Shown here: positions 25,236 through 33,411 of the stretch, in pieces
Layout: every line of letters starts with the position of its first letter
Numbering within the stretch: position 1 is the first letter of the stretch
DNA from: Candidatus Thorarchaeota archaeon
Lineage (GTDB): Archaea > Asgardarchaeota > Thorarchaeia > Thorarchaeales > Thorarchaeaceae
Direction of reading: 5' to 3'
DNA: 41,221 nucleotides
NCBI GenBank assembly: GCA_016840685.1
Contig: JAEORX010000011.1
Location: 1-41,221, forward strand
Notes under the pieces: generated by a model
What the model was told of the DNA's origin: nothing
Seen by the model: the letters and a program-made list of their open reading frames with translations, nothing else
Database searches by the model: none
Program-made: the position numbers and the translations under genes

Positions 25236-25245
25236 CCCTCAAATA

Positions 25246-25974
25246 ATGAGTGGAGGATCTGGACGAAAAACAGGTGACAAATGGATTGAGCTTGACGCAG
25301 TAGTAGTTGGGATACAGAAAGGTCACCTTCGATTCGAGCTCTTTGTGGATCCGAACCTTGCATTTGAGTATAGACGTGGCGAGGAAATTCCTATCGAAGA
25401 TATATTGAAGTCATACGAGATTTATGAGGATGCAAAAAGAGGTGAACGTGCAACAGACACTCTTGTGAAAGACGCTTTTGGATCTGATGAAATCTTTGAT
25501 GTTGCTCCAGTAATTATCAAACAGGGTGAGTTCAGATTAACGCATGAACAGAGAGAACAGCTGATTGCAGAAAAGACAGAGCTGATCATTGACAATATCT
25601 CTAGACGAGCTATGAATCCCCAAACAAGCCATCCCCATCCTCCTGATAGAATTCGACAAGCCTTAGCTGAAGCAAAAGTGCGGATTGATCCTTTCATTAG
25701 TGTTGACGAACAGATTCCAACAGTTGTGAAAGCCCTCCGCGTTATCATTCCTATCTCTTTTGAGAGTGCGAAACTCCAAATCACTCTACCAGCTTCCTTC
25801 TCTGGGAAAGGATACAATATGGTGGCGACAGCAGGCGTAATCAAGTCAGAGTCATGGGGGCAAGACGGTTCCTGGACTGGGCTAGTTGAGATTCCTGCAC
25901 AAAAAAGACAGGAACTCTATGATGAGCTCAATAAACTGACGAAGGGACAGATCAGAATAGAAGTCGTCAGATGA
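25246..25974 (+). CDS. sbds: SBDS-family ribosome maturation protein
   Basis: The archaeal homologue of Sdo1/SBDS, 242 residues, which helps release the anti-association factor from the large ribosomal subunit. Three domains are visible: the N-terminal FYSH-like domain (1-90), a helical middle domain with the conserved segment NPQTSHPHPPDRI (about 123-137), and a ferredoxin-like C-terminal domain. Length is normal. It lies between proteasome alpha and the exosome genes, a gene order widespread in archaea, and starts at ATG 25246. Confidence 0.95.
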   Translation: MSGGSGRKTGDKWIELDAVVVGIQKGHLRFELFVDPNLAFEYRRGEEIPIEDILKSYEIYEDAKRGERATDTLVKDAFGSDEIFDVAPVIIKQGEFRLTHEQREQLIAEKTELIIDNISRRAMNPQTSHPHPPDRIRQALAEAKVRIDPFISVDEQIPTVVKALRVIIPISFESAKLQITLPASFSGKGYNMVATAGVIKSESWGQDGSWTGLVEIPAQKRQELYDELNKLTKGQIRIEVVR

Positions 25975-26035
25975 GCATGAATGAAGAATAGACAGTTGAA
26001 AATTATCAATTATTACAGAATGAGGGAATACATCA

Positions 26036-26932
26036 TTGGCAGTATATTTTCAAAAACGAGAAGTTGTCGTCCCTGGTCAATTACTTGCTGAAGGTAGGTA
26101 TAGAGCCTCCTTTGGTACGTATGGTGAGGATGGCAAGATATTCTCCTCTCTTGTTGGGCTAGCAGAACTCAGAGGAAATACGGTGAAAGTGGTCGCTCTT
26201 GAGGGTGCTTACATCCCAAAGGAAGGAGATTTGGTAATTGGAACAATAACTCAAGTAGCAGGCAACAACTGGAAGGTTGACATAGGGGGCCCCTACGGTG
26301 CCTCCCTTCATGCAAATAATGCCCTTAGAAGACCTTACTCGGATGACATCTCTGAATACATGGATATTGGAGATGTAATCGCTGCAGAAGTGATTGCTTT
26401 TGATAGGGTGAGTGGTCCCTTCCTTGGAATGAAAGGGCGAGGACTTAGGGTGCTACAAGGTGGAATGATTCTGAATGTCAGTCCAGCAAAAATACCACGA
26501 ATAATTGGAAGACGAGGGTCTATGATCAACATGATCAAAGACCATTTGAATATCCAAACAATGGTGGGTCAGAATGGACGTATTTGGATTCGCGCTCCCA
26601 GCATACAAATTCTAAGGCTGGCAATTACGGCATTTAGGACCATTGAATCTCAAGCACACACATCCAAGCTCACTGACAGAATAAGTGAGATGCTTGCAGA
26701 AGAGATGGCTAAGATTAAGGAATCCACGAAACTAGAGGAAGAGGAATCGGAAGACTATATTTCTGAGGTCGAAGAATCCTTAGAGGACAGCCACGAGGAT
26801 GCGGAATCTGAACCAGAACTAGAACCTGAACTGAAACCCGAACCTGAGGAAGAGGAATCAGCAGAGGTCGAGGCTGAGGTTGAGGAAAATGAAGAAGAAG
26901 AGAAACAGACAGAGGAAGTGAATGAAGAATGA
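26036..26932 (+). CDS. rrp4: Exosome RNA-binding subunit Rrp4
   Basis: A cap subunit of the archaeal exosome, 298 residues. In order: an N-terminal domain (1-60), an S1 RNA-binding domain (about 62-135), a KH domain with GRRGSM (about 145-205) and a 70-residue tail that is almost all Glu, Asp, Pro and Ser from about 228 on. The ordinary archaeal Rrp4 ends near residue 235, so the tail is an addition. TTG 26036 is the start, with GAGGGA about nine bases upstream; the next gene overlaps its stop (ATGA). Confidence 0.95.
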   Translation: MAVYFQKREVVVPGQLLAEGRYRASFGTYGEDGKIFSSLVGLAELRGNTVKVVALEGAYIPKEGDLVIGTITQVAGNNWKVDIGGPYGASLHANNALRRPYSDDISEYMDIGDVIAAEVIAFDRVSGPFLGMKGRGLRVLQGGMILNVSPAKIPRIIGRRGSMINMIKDHLNIQTMVGQNGRIWIRAPSIQILRLAITAFRTIESQAHTSKLTDRISEMLAEEMAKIKESTKLEEEESEDYISEVEESLEDSHEDAESEPELEPELKPEPEEEESAEVEAEVEENEEEEKQTEEVNEE

Positions 26933-27756
26933 GTCCTGAAACAAAACCTGATTTCCTGATCAGTCCTGAGGGCTTAAGGGTAGATGGTCGAAGACCTGAT
27001 GAGCTGCGACCAGTTGAATTGAAGGTTGGAGTACTCAAACAAGCTGATGGGTCCGCCTCAATCCGACAAGGAAAGACCTACATCATTGCAGCTGTTTACG
27101 GTCCTAGAGAGCTCCATCCAAGACACTTGACACTGAATGACCGAGCGTACCTTCGAGTTGAATATCGCATGGCAACATTTTCGGTCCCTGACAGAAAAAG
27201 GCCTGCTCCATCTCGGAGAGAGAAGGAGATTTCTATGGTCATTGCTAACGCCTTAAAACCGGCATTGTTTCTTGAGGAATTTCCCAAGGCAGTTGTAGAC
27301 GTGTTCATCCAAGTGATACAGGCGGACGGAGGCACTCGCTGTGCTGCAATAAATGCGGCATCCTTAGCACTGGCTGATGCAGGAATTCCAATGAGGAGCT
27401 TGATACCTGCTGTGGCTGTTGGAAAAGCAGATGGTCAGCTTATTGTTGATTTAGGCGACGAAGAGGACAAGTATGGTCAGGGTGACGTTCCAATGGCAAT
27501 CATCCCTACTACAGAGGAACTGACACTCCTTCAGCAAGACGGTTCTTTCAATCGTGAAGAACTCCAAGAAGCAATGCAGATGGGAATAAACGCATGCAAG
27601 TACCTTCATGAATTGCAGAAAGAATCTCTTAGACGTGCCTATGTCAAGAAGTCGCCTGAGGATATGGATGATGAAGATGATGATGAAGATGATGATGACT
27701 TTGACGATGATATGGAAACAGATCTCGGAGAAGCAGAACTAATGGAGGATGAGTAA
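26929..27756 (+). CDS. rrp41: Exosome catalytic subunit Rrp41
   Basis: The active phosphorolytic RNase PH-like subunit of the exosome ring, 275 residues, degrading RNA 3' to 5' and able to add tails. Family motifs are present: an RNase PH start (RVDGRRPDELRP), RCAAINAASLALADAG, and the DLGDEED/GDVPMA region that holds the catalytic aspartates. The last 30 residues form an acidic run (mostly Asp) absent from the common form. It overlaps rrp4 by four bases (ATGA) and leads directly into rrp42. Confidence 0.96.
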   Translation: MSPETKPDFLISPEGLRVDGRRPDELRPVELKVGVLKQADGSASIRQGKTYIIAAVYGPRELHPRHLTLNDRAYLRVEYRMATFSVPDRKRPAPSRREKEISMVIANALKPALFLEEFPKAVVDVFIQVIQADGGTRCAAINAASLALADAGIPMRSLIPAVAVGKADGQLIVDLGDEEDKYGQGDVPMAIIPTTEELTLLQQDGSFNREELQEAMQMGINACKYLHELQKESLRRAYVKKSPEDMDDEDDDEDDDDFDDDMETDLGEAELMEDE

Positions 27757-27757
27757 G

Positions 27758-28585
27758 ATGGGTGATTACAGTACAGAAACAATCAGTCACATCGACCGAG
27801 AGTTCATCTCAGACCTTCTTAGGAAAGGCGAACGGCTTGATGGTAGGGCCTTCAATGAGTATCGTGAGATAGAGGTTGAGGTCAATGTTGTACCAGCAAA
27901 GGCTGAGGGCTCTGCTCTTGTGAAATTGGGTGATACCACAGTAGTTGCTGGGGTGAAGGTACTCGTCGGAGAACCATATCCTGACTCTCCTGATGAGGGG
28001 GTGACAATGGTAACTGCTGAGATGTCACCCATCGCATCACCACTCTTTGAGCTTGGTCCGCCGAAGGAGGATGCCATAGAACTTGCACGAGTTGTGGACA
28101 GGGGTGTACGTGAGTCAGAAACTGTGGATGCCAAAAAGCTCTGCATAGTAGAAGGCAAGAAGGTCTACATGGTCTTTGCAGATGTGTACCCCATGGAGTA
28201 TGATGGCAACCTTATTGATGCATCCTCTATAGCTGTAAATGCAGCACTCCTCACAACAAAGTATCCTGAGATGACTATCGAGGATGGGAAGCTTGTTGAA
28301 ACAGGCGAACTGCTCTCTCTGCCAATAAAGAACGTTGCTATTGAAAGCACAGTGGCAAAGATTGACCAAATCTTGATTCTAGACACAATCCTGAAAGAGG
28401 AGTTCGTTCAAGATTGCAGGCTGACAATGGCAATTGACAGAGACAACAACTTCACAGCCATGCAGAAGGGTGGTGGATCTGGTCCAATATCAATGGAACT
28501 CATCGACCAAGCTATGGACATGGCGCTCGAGGCATCTAAGGACCTCCACAAAGTCGTTGAAGAGGCTGTTAAATCAGTAGAATAG
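27758..28585 (+). CDS. rrp42: Exosome ring subunit Rrp42
   Basis: The non-catalytic RNase PH-like subunit that alternates with Rrp41 in the exosome hexamer, 275 residues from ATG 27758. It has the RLDGRAFNEYR start and the DASSIAVNAALL core but not the Rrp41 catalytic aspartate pattern, as expected. ATG 27758 has GGAGG nine bases upstream; the in-frame ATG 27749 directly touches that site, so 27758 is preferred. It is one base after the rrp41 stop. Confidence 0.96.
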   Translation: MGDYSTETISHIDREFISDLLRKGERLDGRAFNEYREIEVEVNVVPAKAEGSALVKLGDTTVVAGVKVLVGEPYPDSPDEGVTMVTAEMSPIASPLFELGPPKEDAIELARVVDRGVRESETVDAKKLCIVEGKKVYMVFADVYPMEYDGNLIDASSIAVNAALLTTKYPEMTIEDGKLVETGELLSLPIKNVAIESTVAKIDQILILDTILKEEFVQDCRLTMAIDRDNNFTAMQKGGGSGPISMELIDQAMDMALEASKDLHKVVEEAVKSVE

Positions 28586-28593
28586 ACGAATTC

Positions 28594-28622
28594 GGATGAT
28601 TGGATACGAATCCTGATCATCC
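28594..28622 (+). repeat. Hairpin after rrp42
   Basis: GGATGAT pairs with ATCATCC, and inside it GGAT pairs with ATCC around an ACGA loop; only a T against TG is unpaired, so 11 base pairs form in 29 bases. It lies nine bases after the rrp42 stop. No T tract follows, so a plain terminator is doubtful; mRNA protection or processing is possible. Confidence 0.5.
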
Positions 28623-28659
28623 ACTTTCCGCTCACGAATAGATAGGCTAATAAGAAAAC

Positions 28660-28687
28660 CTGCTGGGCGACTGATAGGTTCCAGCAG
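28660..28687 (+). promoter_or_regulatory. Hairpin in the eL43 leader
   Basis: CTGCTGG (28660-28666) and CCAGCAG (28681-28687) form a perfect 7-bp stem with a 14-base loop, about 50 bp before the eL43 ATG. Just after it, CTCCT (28696-28700) can pair either with GGAG at 28704-28707 or with AGGAG of the ribosome-binding site (28724-28728). That choice would suit a translational switch, but there is no proof of one. Confidence 0.4.
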
Positions 28688-28736
28688 ATAACTTCCTCCT
28701 AATGGAGCGAAGTCAATACTACAAGGAGACAAGAAA

Positions 28737-29138
28737 ATGGCACGAACCAAGAAGGTTGGTAGCACAGGAAGGTATGGTTCAAGGTATGGCGCCAAGCTAC
28801 GTCGTCGAGTCCTTGACATTGATAACCGGAGGAAGGAACCTACTCGTTGCCCCTCGTGTGCTACGAAAGCTTTGAAGAGAAAGGCTGTGGGACTTTGGGA
28901 GTGCAGCAAATGCAACCTGCTCTTTGCTGGTGGTGCATATGTTCCCTTCACCGAAGCAGGCAAAGCTGCGAAGAGAGCAATTGCACAGAGGGTTTCTGGT
29001 GACTTTCTTGCTCTTAGAGATGATGAAGACATCGAAGAAGCTGTTGATTTCCTTCCCAATGTTGAGCGAGAGGAAGTCGTGATTGATGCAGAAAACATCA
29101 GCTCGAAAGATGCGGATGCCGCTCCTAAAGATGAGTGA
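28737..29138 (+). CDS. rpl37ae: Ribosomal protein eL43 (L37Ae)
   Basis: A large-subunit zinc-ribbon ribosomal protein. The start (ARTKKVGSTGRYGSRYG) and the zinc ribbon CPSC...CSKC (Cys38, Cys41, Cys56 and Cys59) are diagnostic. Family members usually have about 70-95 residues; here there are 133, because of an acidic C-terminal extension of about 45 residues. GGAG lies eight bases before ATG 28737. The 151-bp leader from rrp42 holds two hairpins. Its stop overlaps the next start as GTGA. Confidence 0.94.
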   Translation: MARTKKVGSTGRYGSRYGAKLRRRVLDIDNRRKEPTRCPSCATKALKRKAVGLWECSKCNLLFAGGAYVPFTEAGKAAKRAIAQRVSGDFLALRDDEDIEEAVDFLPNVEREEVVIDAENISSKDADAAPKDE

Positions 29139-29713
29139 TTCAAGGCCGAACTATCTTGCCCACTCTACTGATAACAACTTCTCGCAAGACCTCCAATCGA
29201 GTGAGGTCCTTCGCACGTGATTTGTGGACGGTTCTTCCAGAAAGCGAGAGGTTCAACCGCGGAGGAATGGGACTTACAGAACTCGCAGCTCGTGTAGGTC
29301 AATCTGGTGCAAGTGCCGCTCTTATCATATCTATGTGGAAAGGAAATCCAGGGATACTTACTTTCACATCATCCACAGGGGAGGATTTAGTCACAATAAA
29401 GATTGAGAGCGCACAACTTCGGCGAGAGGTCAAACCCTCCAGAAAGACGCGACTAGTAGGAACTGCCGGAGTCTTTATCAAATCTGGAAGCGGTGACAAG
29501 ACCAAAGAGCTCGCTGAGGTGTTGGCTGAATTCCTCAATCTTGATATCTTTACGATAGCAGACCCCGTGGATGCCCAGATTGATGAGAATTGGTCGATGA
29601 TTTGGTTGGAAGAACAGCCTTCTGGAAAGATTCTTTGGACACATTATCACTCTACAGAAGCTGTTGAAATAGGTCCGAGGATTAGAGTGACATCAATAAG
29701 GAGAAACTGCTAG
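29135..29713 (+). CDS. Brix-domain ribosome biogenesis protein (Imp4-like)
   Basis: The archaeal single-domain member of the Brix/Imp4 family, 192 residues, involved in pre-rRNA maturation in the cytoplasm. The opening TTSRKTSNRVRSFARDL and FNRGGM pattern is typical. GTG 29135 overlaps the eL43 stop by four bases, so the pair is coupled. No extra domain is seen. Confidence 0.9.
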   Translation: MIQGRTILPTLLITTSRKTSNRVRSFARDLWTVLPESERFNRGGMGLTELAARVGQSGASAALIISMWKGNPGILTFTSSTGEDLVTIKIESAQLRREVKPSRKTRLVGTAGVFIKSGSGDKTKELAEVLAEFLNLDIFTIADPVDAQIDENWSMIWLEEQPSGKILWTHYHSTEAVEIGPRIRVTSIRRNC

Positions 29714-29714
29714 A

Positions 29715-29975
29715 ATGAGTTCAGATATTGTTGTAGGAAAATCAGTCATTGAAATTCCACTCGAATCCAGAGAAACAGCAATAATATTGCTCTCTGCACT
29801 AGAACCTGAAACCCAGTCTGGTCCCTCTGATCGAGCGATTACAAGGTTGACAATCAAGGACACAACTTTAATCATCGAGGTTGAAGCTGGGGATTTAACA
29901 GCCCTCCGCGCAGCAATGAACTCCTATCTTGCATGGGTTTCTGCTTGTATCAAATCAATAGAGTACGTCAGCTAA
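29715..29975 (+). CDS. pcc1: KEOPS complex subunit Pcc1
   Basis: A short protein of 86 residues resembling Pcc1, the dimerisation platform of the KEOPS complex that makes the t6A tRNA modification with Kae1. It shows the expected beta-sheet then helices pattern and the C-terminal TALRAAMNSYLAWV helix. It follows the Brix gene by one base. The other KEOPS subunits are not in the window. The short length leaves a little doubt. Confidence 0.82.
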   Translation: MSSDIVVGKSVIEIPLESRETAIILLSALEPETQSGPSDRAITRLTIKDTTLIIEVEAGDLTALRAAMNSYLAWVSACIKSIEYVS

Positions 29976-30059
29976 TGCAGTCCAATCAAAACGCTTAAGT
30001 CACTCCACCGAGGGCGCAGTCTGAAACGAGTTGTTTCTGAATAAGGGAGTGAAAAAAGA

Positions 30060-30422
30060 ATGGCCCAGACAATCCCCCCTGCATTGGAACAGGAACTTCA
30101 GAAGTTCGATACAATGCGCCGCAATCACGAGACTCTCACAGCGATGTCTCAAACACTACAGTCCGAGCTAACTGAGGTTAAAGCTACTCTGGAAGAGCTT
30201 CGAAAACAACCAGATGATACTGTGACCTACAAGGCAGTCGGTCAGGTCATGTTCAAGGTTGAGAAGCCTAGGATTGTAGAAGAGCTAGACGATCGCCAGA
30301 AGACAATCGAGATGAGACTCGCATCAACATCTAAACAGACAGAGAAACTTGCGGAACAACTCAAGGAACTCCAGACAAAGATTGAGTTAGAGTTATCCAA
30401 GCGCAATCTTCGACTTCAGTGA
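30060..30422 (+). CDS. pfdB: Prefoldin beta subunit
   Basis: A cytoplasmic chaperone subunit of 120 residues: two long coiled-coil helices flanking a beta hairpin (about 57-75, VGQVMFKVEK). This is the beta-type architecture. It has its own promoter region (29976-30059), where GCTTAAG near 29992 can serve as a TATA core. Its stop overlaps the next start. Confidence 0.93.
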   Translation: MAQTIPPALEQELQKFDTMRRNHETLTAMSQTLQSELTEVKATLEELRKQPDDTVTYKAVGQVMFKVEKPRIVEELDDRQKTIEMRLASTSKQTEKLAEQLKELQTKIELELSKRNLRLQ

Positions 30423-30730
30423 GAATAATGAGTCCGATTCTGAGTATTGGGCTTCCTGATATATCTGAGGAAGTCATTGAAAGACTCGCAGAGGAGTGTG
30501 AGGCACAAATCAGCAAATTCATTCTGAAGAAGATACCTGACAAGAGCATTGACACATTGTTTGTTAGCTGTACCTTAGAACTTGTGGACAACCAGCTGGA
30601 CCTTGAGGTTGAGCTTGAGATAGACCAATTGTTCGACACAGGGCACTCACTTGATGACCTCTTACAAGAAGCCACAGGCATTGGAGTTGATTGGGTGGAG
30701 AAGCAGCTAGCGGAGATGAAGAAAAAGTGA
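30419..30730 (+). CDS. DUF3194-like protein
   Basis: A 103-residue protein of unknown function resembling DUF3194, an archaeal family usually next to prefoldin beta. It has an N-terminal LPDISEEVIERLAEECE helix and a beta-rich middle. It may start at GTG 30419, overlapping the prefoldin stop, or at ATG 30428; the first has better coupling. Its last bases overlap the start of the DHH phosphoesterase gene (GTGA). Confidence 0.75.
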   Translation: MRIMSPILSIGLPDISEEVIERLAEECEAQISKFILKKIPDKSIDTLFVSCTLELVDNQLDLEVELEIDQLFDTGHSLDDLLQEATGIGVDWVEKQLAEMKKK

Positions 30731-31734
30731 GTCTGAAAGCTTTTCTCAAAGACTCTGATAATTTGCTAATCCTCGGACATCAGAATGCTGATCCTGATGC
30801 TGTGTGTTCGATGGTTGCTTTCGCTAGACTGTACAAGAAAATCAATCCAGATGGTACACCCCAACTAGTAGCTGACGATATCAGTCGACTGTCGAATCAG
30901 GTTCTGGAGGTTTTTGAATCGACCTTAAAGGTTACAGCAGCACCAGAATCTAACCATGATTTCCTAGTTCTCCTTGACACAAACAGCTGGTTCCAACTTG
31001 GACCTGCCATGCAACAGATAGCCAAGAATCCTGATAAGACCCTGGTCATAGATCACCATGAACGGAACCCTGAGATTGATCAGATTGCCGTCCATCAAAT
31101 AATACATTGTGACAAGTCTTCCACTTGTGAAATCATGGTGAAGATTTATTCAGATCTTGGCATTCAGATTGACGCAAATACTGCTAATCTTCTACTGACA
31201 GGAATGATTTTCGATACTCGTCGATTTCTCTATGCTGGCAAGGAAACATTATCGATTGCTATTGATCTCATTGAAGCAGGAGCAGATTACAACAAATGTT
31301 TGAGATCTTTACAGACTAAACCTGATAGGTCCGAACGAATTGCTCGTTTGAAGGCGGCAGGAAGAGTTAATGTTCATCTCATTGGTGACTGGATTATTGC
31401 CACTTCTCGGATAAATGCGTTTGAGGCTAGTGCCTGTCGAGGATTGATTGAACTCGGAGCTGATGTTGCTATTGTGGGTGGTAGTCCATCGAAGAAAGTT
31501 GTGCGTTTCAGCTCACGCAGCACAAGAGATTTCTTTGAAAAGACCGGGATTAGCCTAGGATCCGATGTGATGAAACCCCTCGGGCAAATCATCGATGGCG
31601 AGGGTGGTGGGCATGCCAATGCTGCAGGTGCCAACGGAACAATGAATCTTGAGAAGGCATTGGTTCATTCAATAGAGCTCATTAAGGTAGCTGTAGAAGG
31701 AAAACACAGCACTGATGAAGAGAGTTCGTCATAG
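30727..31734 (+). CDS. DHH-family phosphoesterase (NrnA/RecJ-like)
   Basis: A phosphoesterase of the DHH/DHHA1 family, 335 residues from GTG 30727. Motifs in order: HQNADPDA (about 18-25), LLDTN, IDHHERN, FDTRRF, and GEGGGHANAAGA in the C-terminal DHHA1 domain. Manganese-dependent relatives cleave small RNA oligomers, pAp or cyclic dinucleotides. The GTG start overlaps the previous stop; an in-frame ATG 30691 would extend into it and lacks support. Given the exosome genes upstream, degrading the short RNAs left over is a plausible role, but this is inference. Confidence 0.9.
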   Translation: MSLKAFLKDSDNLLILGHQNADPDAVCSMVAFARLYKKINPDGTPQLVADDISRLSNQVLEVFESTLKVTAAPESNHDFLVLLDTNSWFQLGPAMQQIAKNPDKTLVIDHHERNPEIDQIAVHQIIHCDKSSTCEIMVKIYSDLGIQIDANTANLLLTGMIFDTRRFLYAGKETLSIAIDLIEAGADYNKCLRSLQTKPDRSERIARLKAAGRVNVHLIGDWIIATSRINAFEASACRGLIELGADVAIVGGSPSKKVVRFSSRSTRDFFEKTGISLGSDVMKPLGQIIDGEGGGHANAAGANGTMNLEKALVHSIELIKVAVEGKHSTDEESSS

Positions 31735-31747
31735 GAGGATGTCTGGA

Positions 31748-32590
31748 GTGTCCCTTATTGAGTTCGCAGATTTTAGTTTCAAATATCTGGGAGCTGATAC
31801 TCTTGCACTTAGGAAGATAAACCTCAAGATTGAGAGGGGTGAGTATCTGGTCATCACGGGACCCAGTGGGTGTGGAAAAACAACTCTATGTAGAGCTATA
31901 AATGGCCTAGTTCCTCAATTCCATCGTGGGTATATCTCTGGGAATGTAATAGTAGATGGCAAGAACACAAGAGAGAACAATGTTGCAGAGCTGGCACCAA
32001 TTGCTGGACTGGTATTTCAACAGCCAGAGAACCAGCTTGTGACATTGAATGTAGAGCGAGAGATTGCATTTGGTCCAGAGAATCTTGGTGTTGAAGTGAA
32101 TGAGGTGCGTCGGAGGGTTGAGGAACTCATCGAAATGTTAGACCTTGAACACCTACGAGAAAAACACCCACACGAAATGTCTGGAGGTGCGCAACAACGA
32201 GTGGCAATTGCCGCAACTCTTGCTCTAAAGCCCCAAGTCCTCATAGCAGACGAACCCACTTCGAATCTGGATCCACGTAGTGCTGAAATAATCCTAGACC
32301 TCGTTGCTGATCTGAACAGACGTGATATGACCGTAGTACTGGTCGAACACCGTCTGGATTTGGTTTCGAAGGATGCATCTCGTGTGATATTAATGGACCA
32401 AGGTTGCATTGTGGCTGATGGAGAACCTCGTGAAGTCTTATCGATGGACCTCTGCCAAGAGATTGGAGTGGGTGTTCCTAAAGCCACACAGCTTTACAAA
32501 CGGCTGAGGGACAGAGGTTTCAAACTTGGAAGAGTACCCCTTACTGGTGCTGAACTAGCGACACTTGTACAGGAGGTCAAACAGAGATGA
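31748..32590 (+). CDS. ecfA: ECF transporter ATPase, first (EcfA/CbiO type)
   Basis: An ATPase of an energy-coupling factor importer, 281 residues. Walker A is GPSGCGKTT, the Q-loop is FQQPENQ, the signature is MSGGAQQRV, Walker B is LIADEPTSNLD and the H-loop is VEHRLD. GTG 31748 fits GGAGG nine bases upstream; ATG 31739 touches that site. The gene overlaps the next ATPase by four bases. The preceding DHH gene ends 13 bp upstream, so the module may share its transcript. Confidence 0.92.
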   Translation: MSLIEFADFSFKYLGADTLALRKINLKIERGEYLVITGPSGCGKTTLCRAINGLVPQFHRGYISGNVIVDGKNTRENNVAELAPIAGLVFQQPENQLVTLNVEREIAFGPENLGVEVNEVRRRVEELIEMLDLEHLREKHPHEMSGGAQQRVAIAATLALKPQVLIADEPTSNLDPRSAEIILDLVADLNRRDMTVVLVEHRLDLVSKDASRVILMDQGCIVADGEPREVLSMDLCQEIGVGVPKATQLYKRLRDRGFKLGRVPLTGAELATLVQEVKQR

Positions 32591-33411
32591 TACTCCTGGA
32601 AGACGTACATTTTGCCTATGATGGGTTGTACACAGCACTCCGTGGTGTGTCCCTTCAAATTGATGAAGGCGAACGTATTGCTATTGTAGGTAGTAACGGT
32701 GCAGGAAAGACCACTCTTGTGAAGCATCTCAATGGTCTACTTCGTCCAGATCAGGGTAGAGTGATATTGGATGGTGTGGATGCGAAACATTACTCTGTCG
32801 CTGAGCTAGCTCGTGAGATAGGTCTTGTAATGCAAAATCCTGACCACCAGCTCTTCCTAGATAGTGTGGAACGAGAGGTCTTGTTTGGTCTTGATAATCT
32901 GGGGTATCCAAAGGAAGAGGCTAAGATACGCTGTGCGAGAACATTGGACAATCTAGGTCTTGAGGGTCTATCGAGCCGGTCTCCCTTCACATTGTCCGGA
33001 GGTGAACGAAAACGGGTCGCGCTCGCCTCAGTCCTTGCCACAGAACCAAGAGTCCTCTGTCTAGATGAGCCAACAATCGGTCAAGATGCCCTTCAGAAGA
33101 ATAAACTAGCAAAGATGCTCGTGGACCTGAATGAAAAGGGCAAAGCTGTGATTGTGGTCACTCATGATATCGAGTTCGTGATTGAGAACTTCCCGCGATC
33201 AGTTGCCATGGCTGATGGTAGAATAGTTGCTGATGGTCCTACAAACTCGGTTCTGAGCAACGATGCTGTGATAGAACGTTGCTCTCTTACCAGACCGCAA
33301 TTGACAGAAACTGCCAGATGTCTTCACAGTATGTTCCCAGAGGTTCCTGAGAGAATTACATTAATGGATGATTTGGAAGAGATTGTAGCGAAGGTCTTGG
33401 GGGGTGGATAG
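32587..33411 (+). CDS. ecfA': ECF transporter ATPase, second (EcfA')
   Basis: The second, paralogous ATPase of the same transporter, 274 residues, which pairs with the first to form a heterodimer. Walker A is GSNGAGKTT, the Q-loop is MQNPDHQ, the signature is LSGGERKRV, Walker B is LCLDEPTIGQD and the H-loop is THDIEF. Starts at ATG 32587, overlapping the first ATPase stop. The gene for the transmembrane T component overlaps its end. Confidence 0.93.
   Translation: MILLEDVHFAYDGLYTALRGVSLQIDEGERIAIVGSNGAGKTTLVKHLNGLLRPDQGRVILDGVDAKHYSVAELAREIGLVMQNPDHQLFLDSVEREVLFGLDNLGYPKEEAKIRCARTLDNLGLEGLSSRSPFTLSGGERKRVALASVLATEPRVLCLDEPTIGQDALQKNKLAKMLVDLNEKGKAVIVVTHDIEFVIENFPRSVAMADGRIVADGPTNSVLSNDAVIERCSLTRPQLTETARCLHSMFPEVPERITLMDDLEEIVAKVLGGG

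Noticed and set aside
27787-28158. Minus-strand Ser/Thr-rich frame inside rrp42
   Set aside because: Shadow of a conserved exosome gene with no start signals of its own.
28594-28687. A C/D box guide RNA between rrp42 and eL43
   Set aside because: GATGAT and CTGA stretches are present, but no proper RTGATGA box C with paired CTGA boxes at guide spacing is found; perfect hairpins explain the sequence better.
28574-29143. Minus-strand frame of 189 codons over the eL43 leader and gene
   Set aside because: It covers the eL43 coding region in antisense and is Ser-rich; the plus-strand zinc-ribbon gene is unmistakable.
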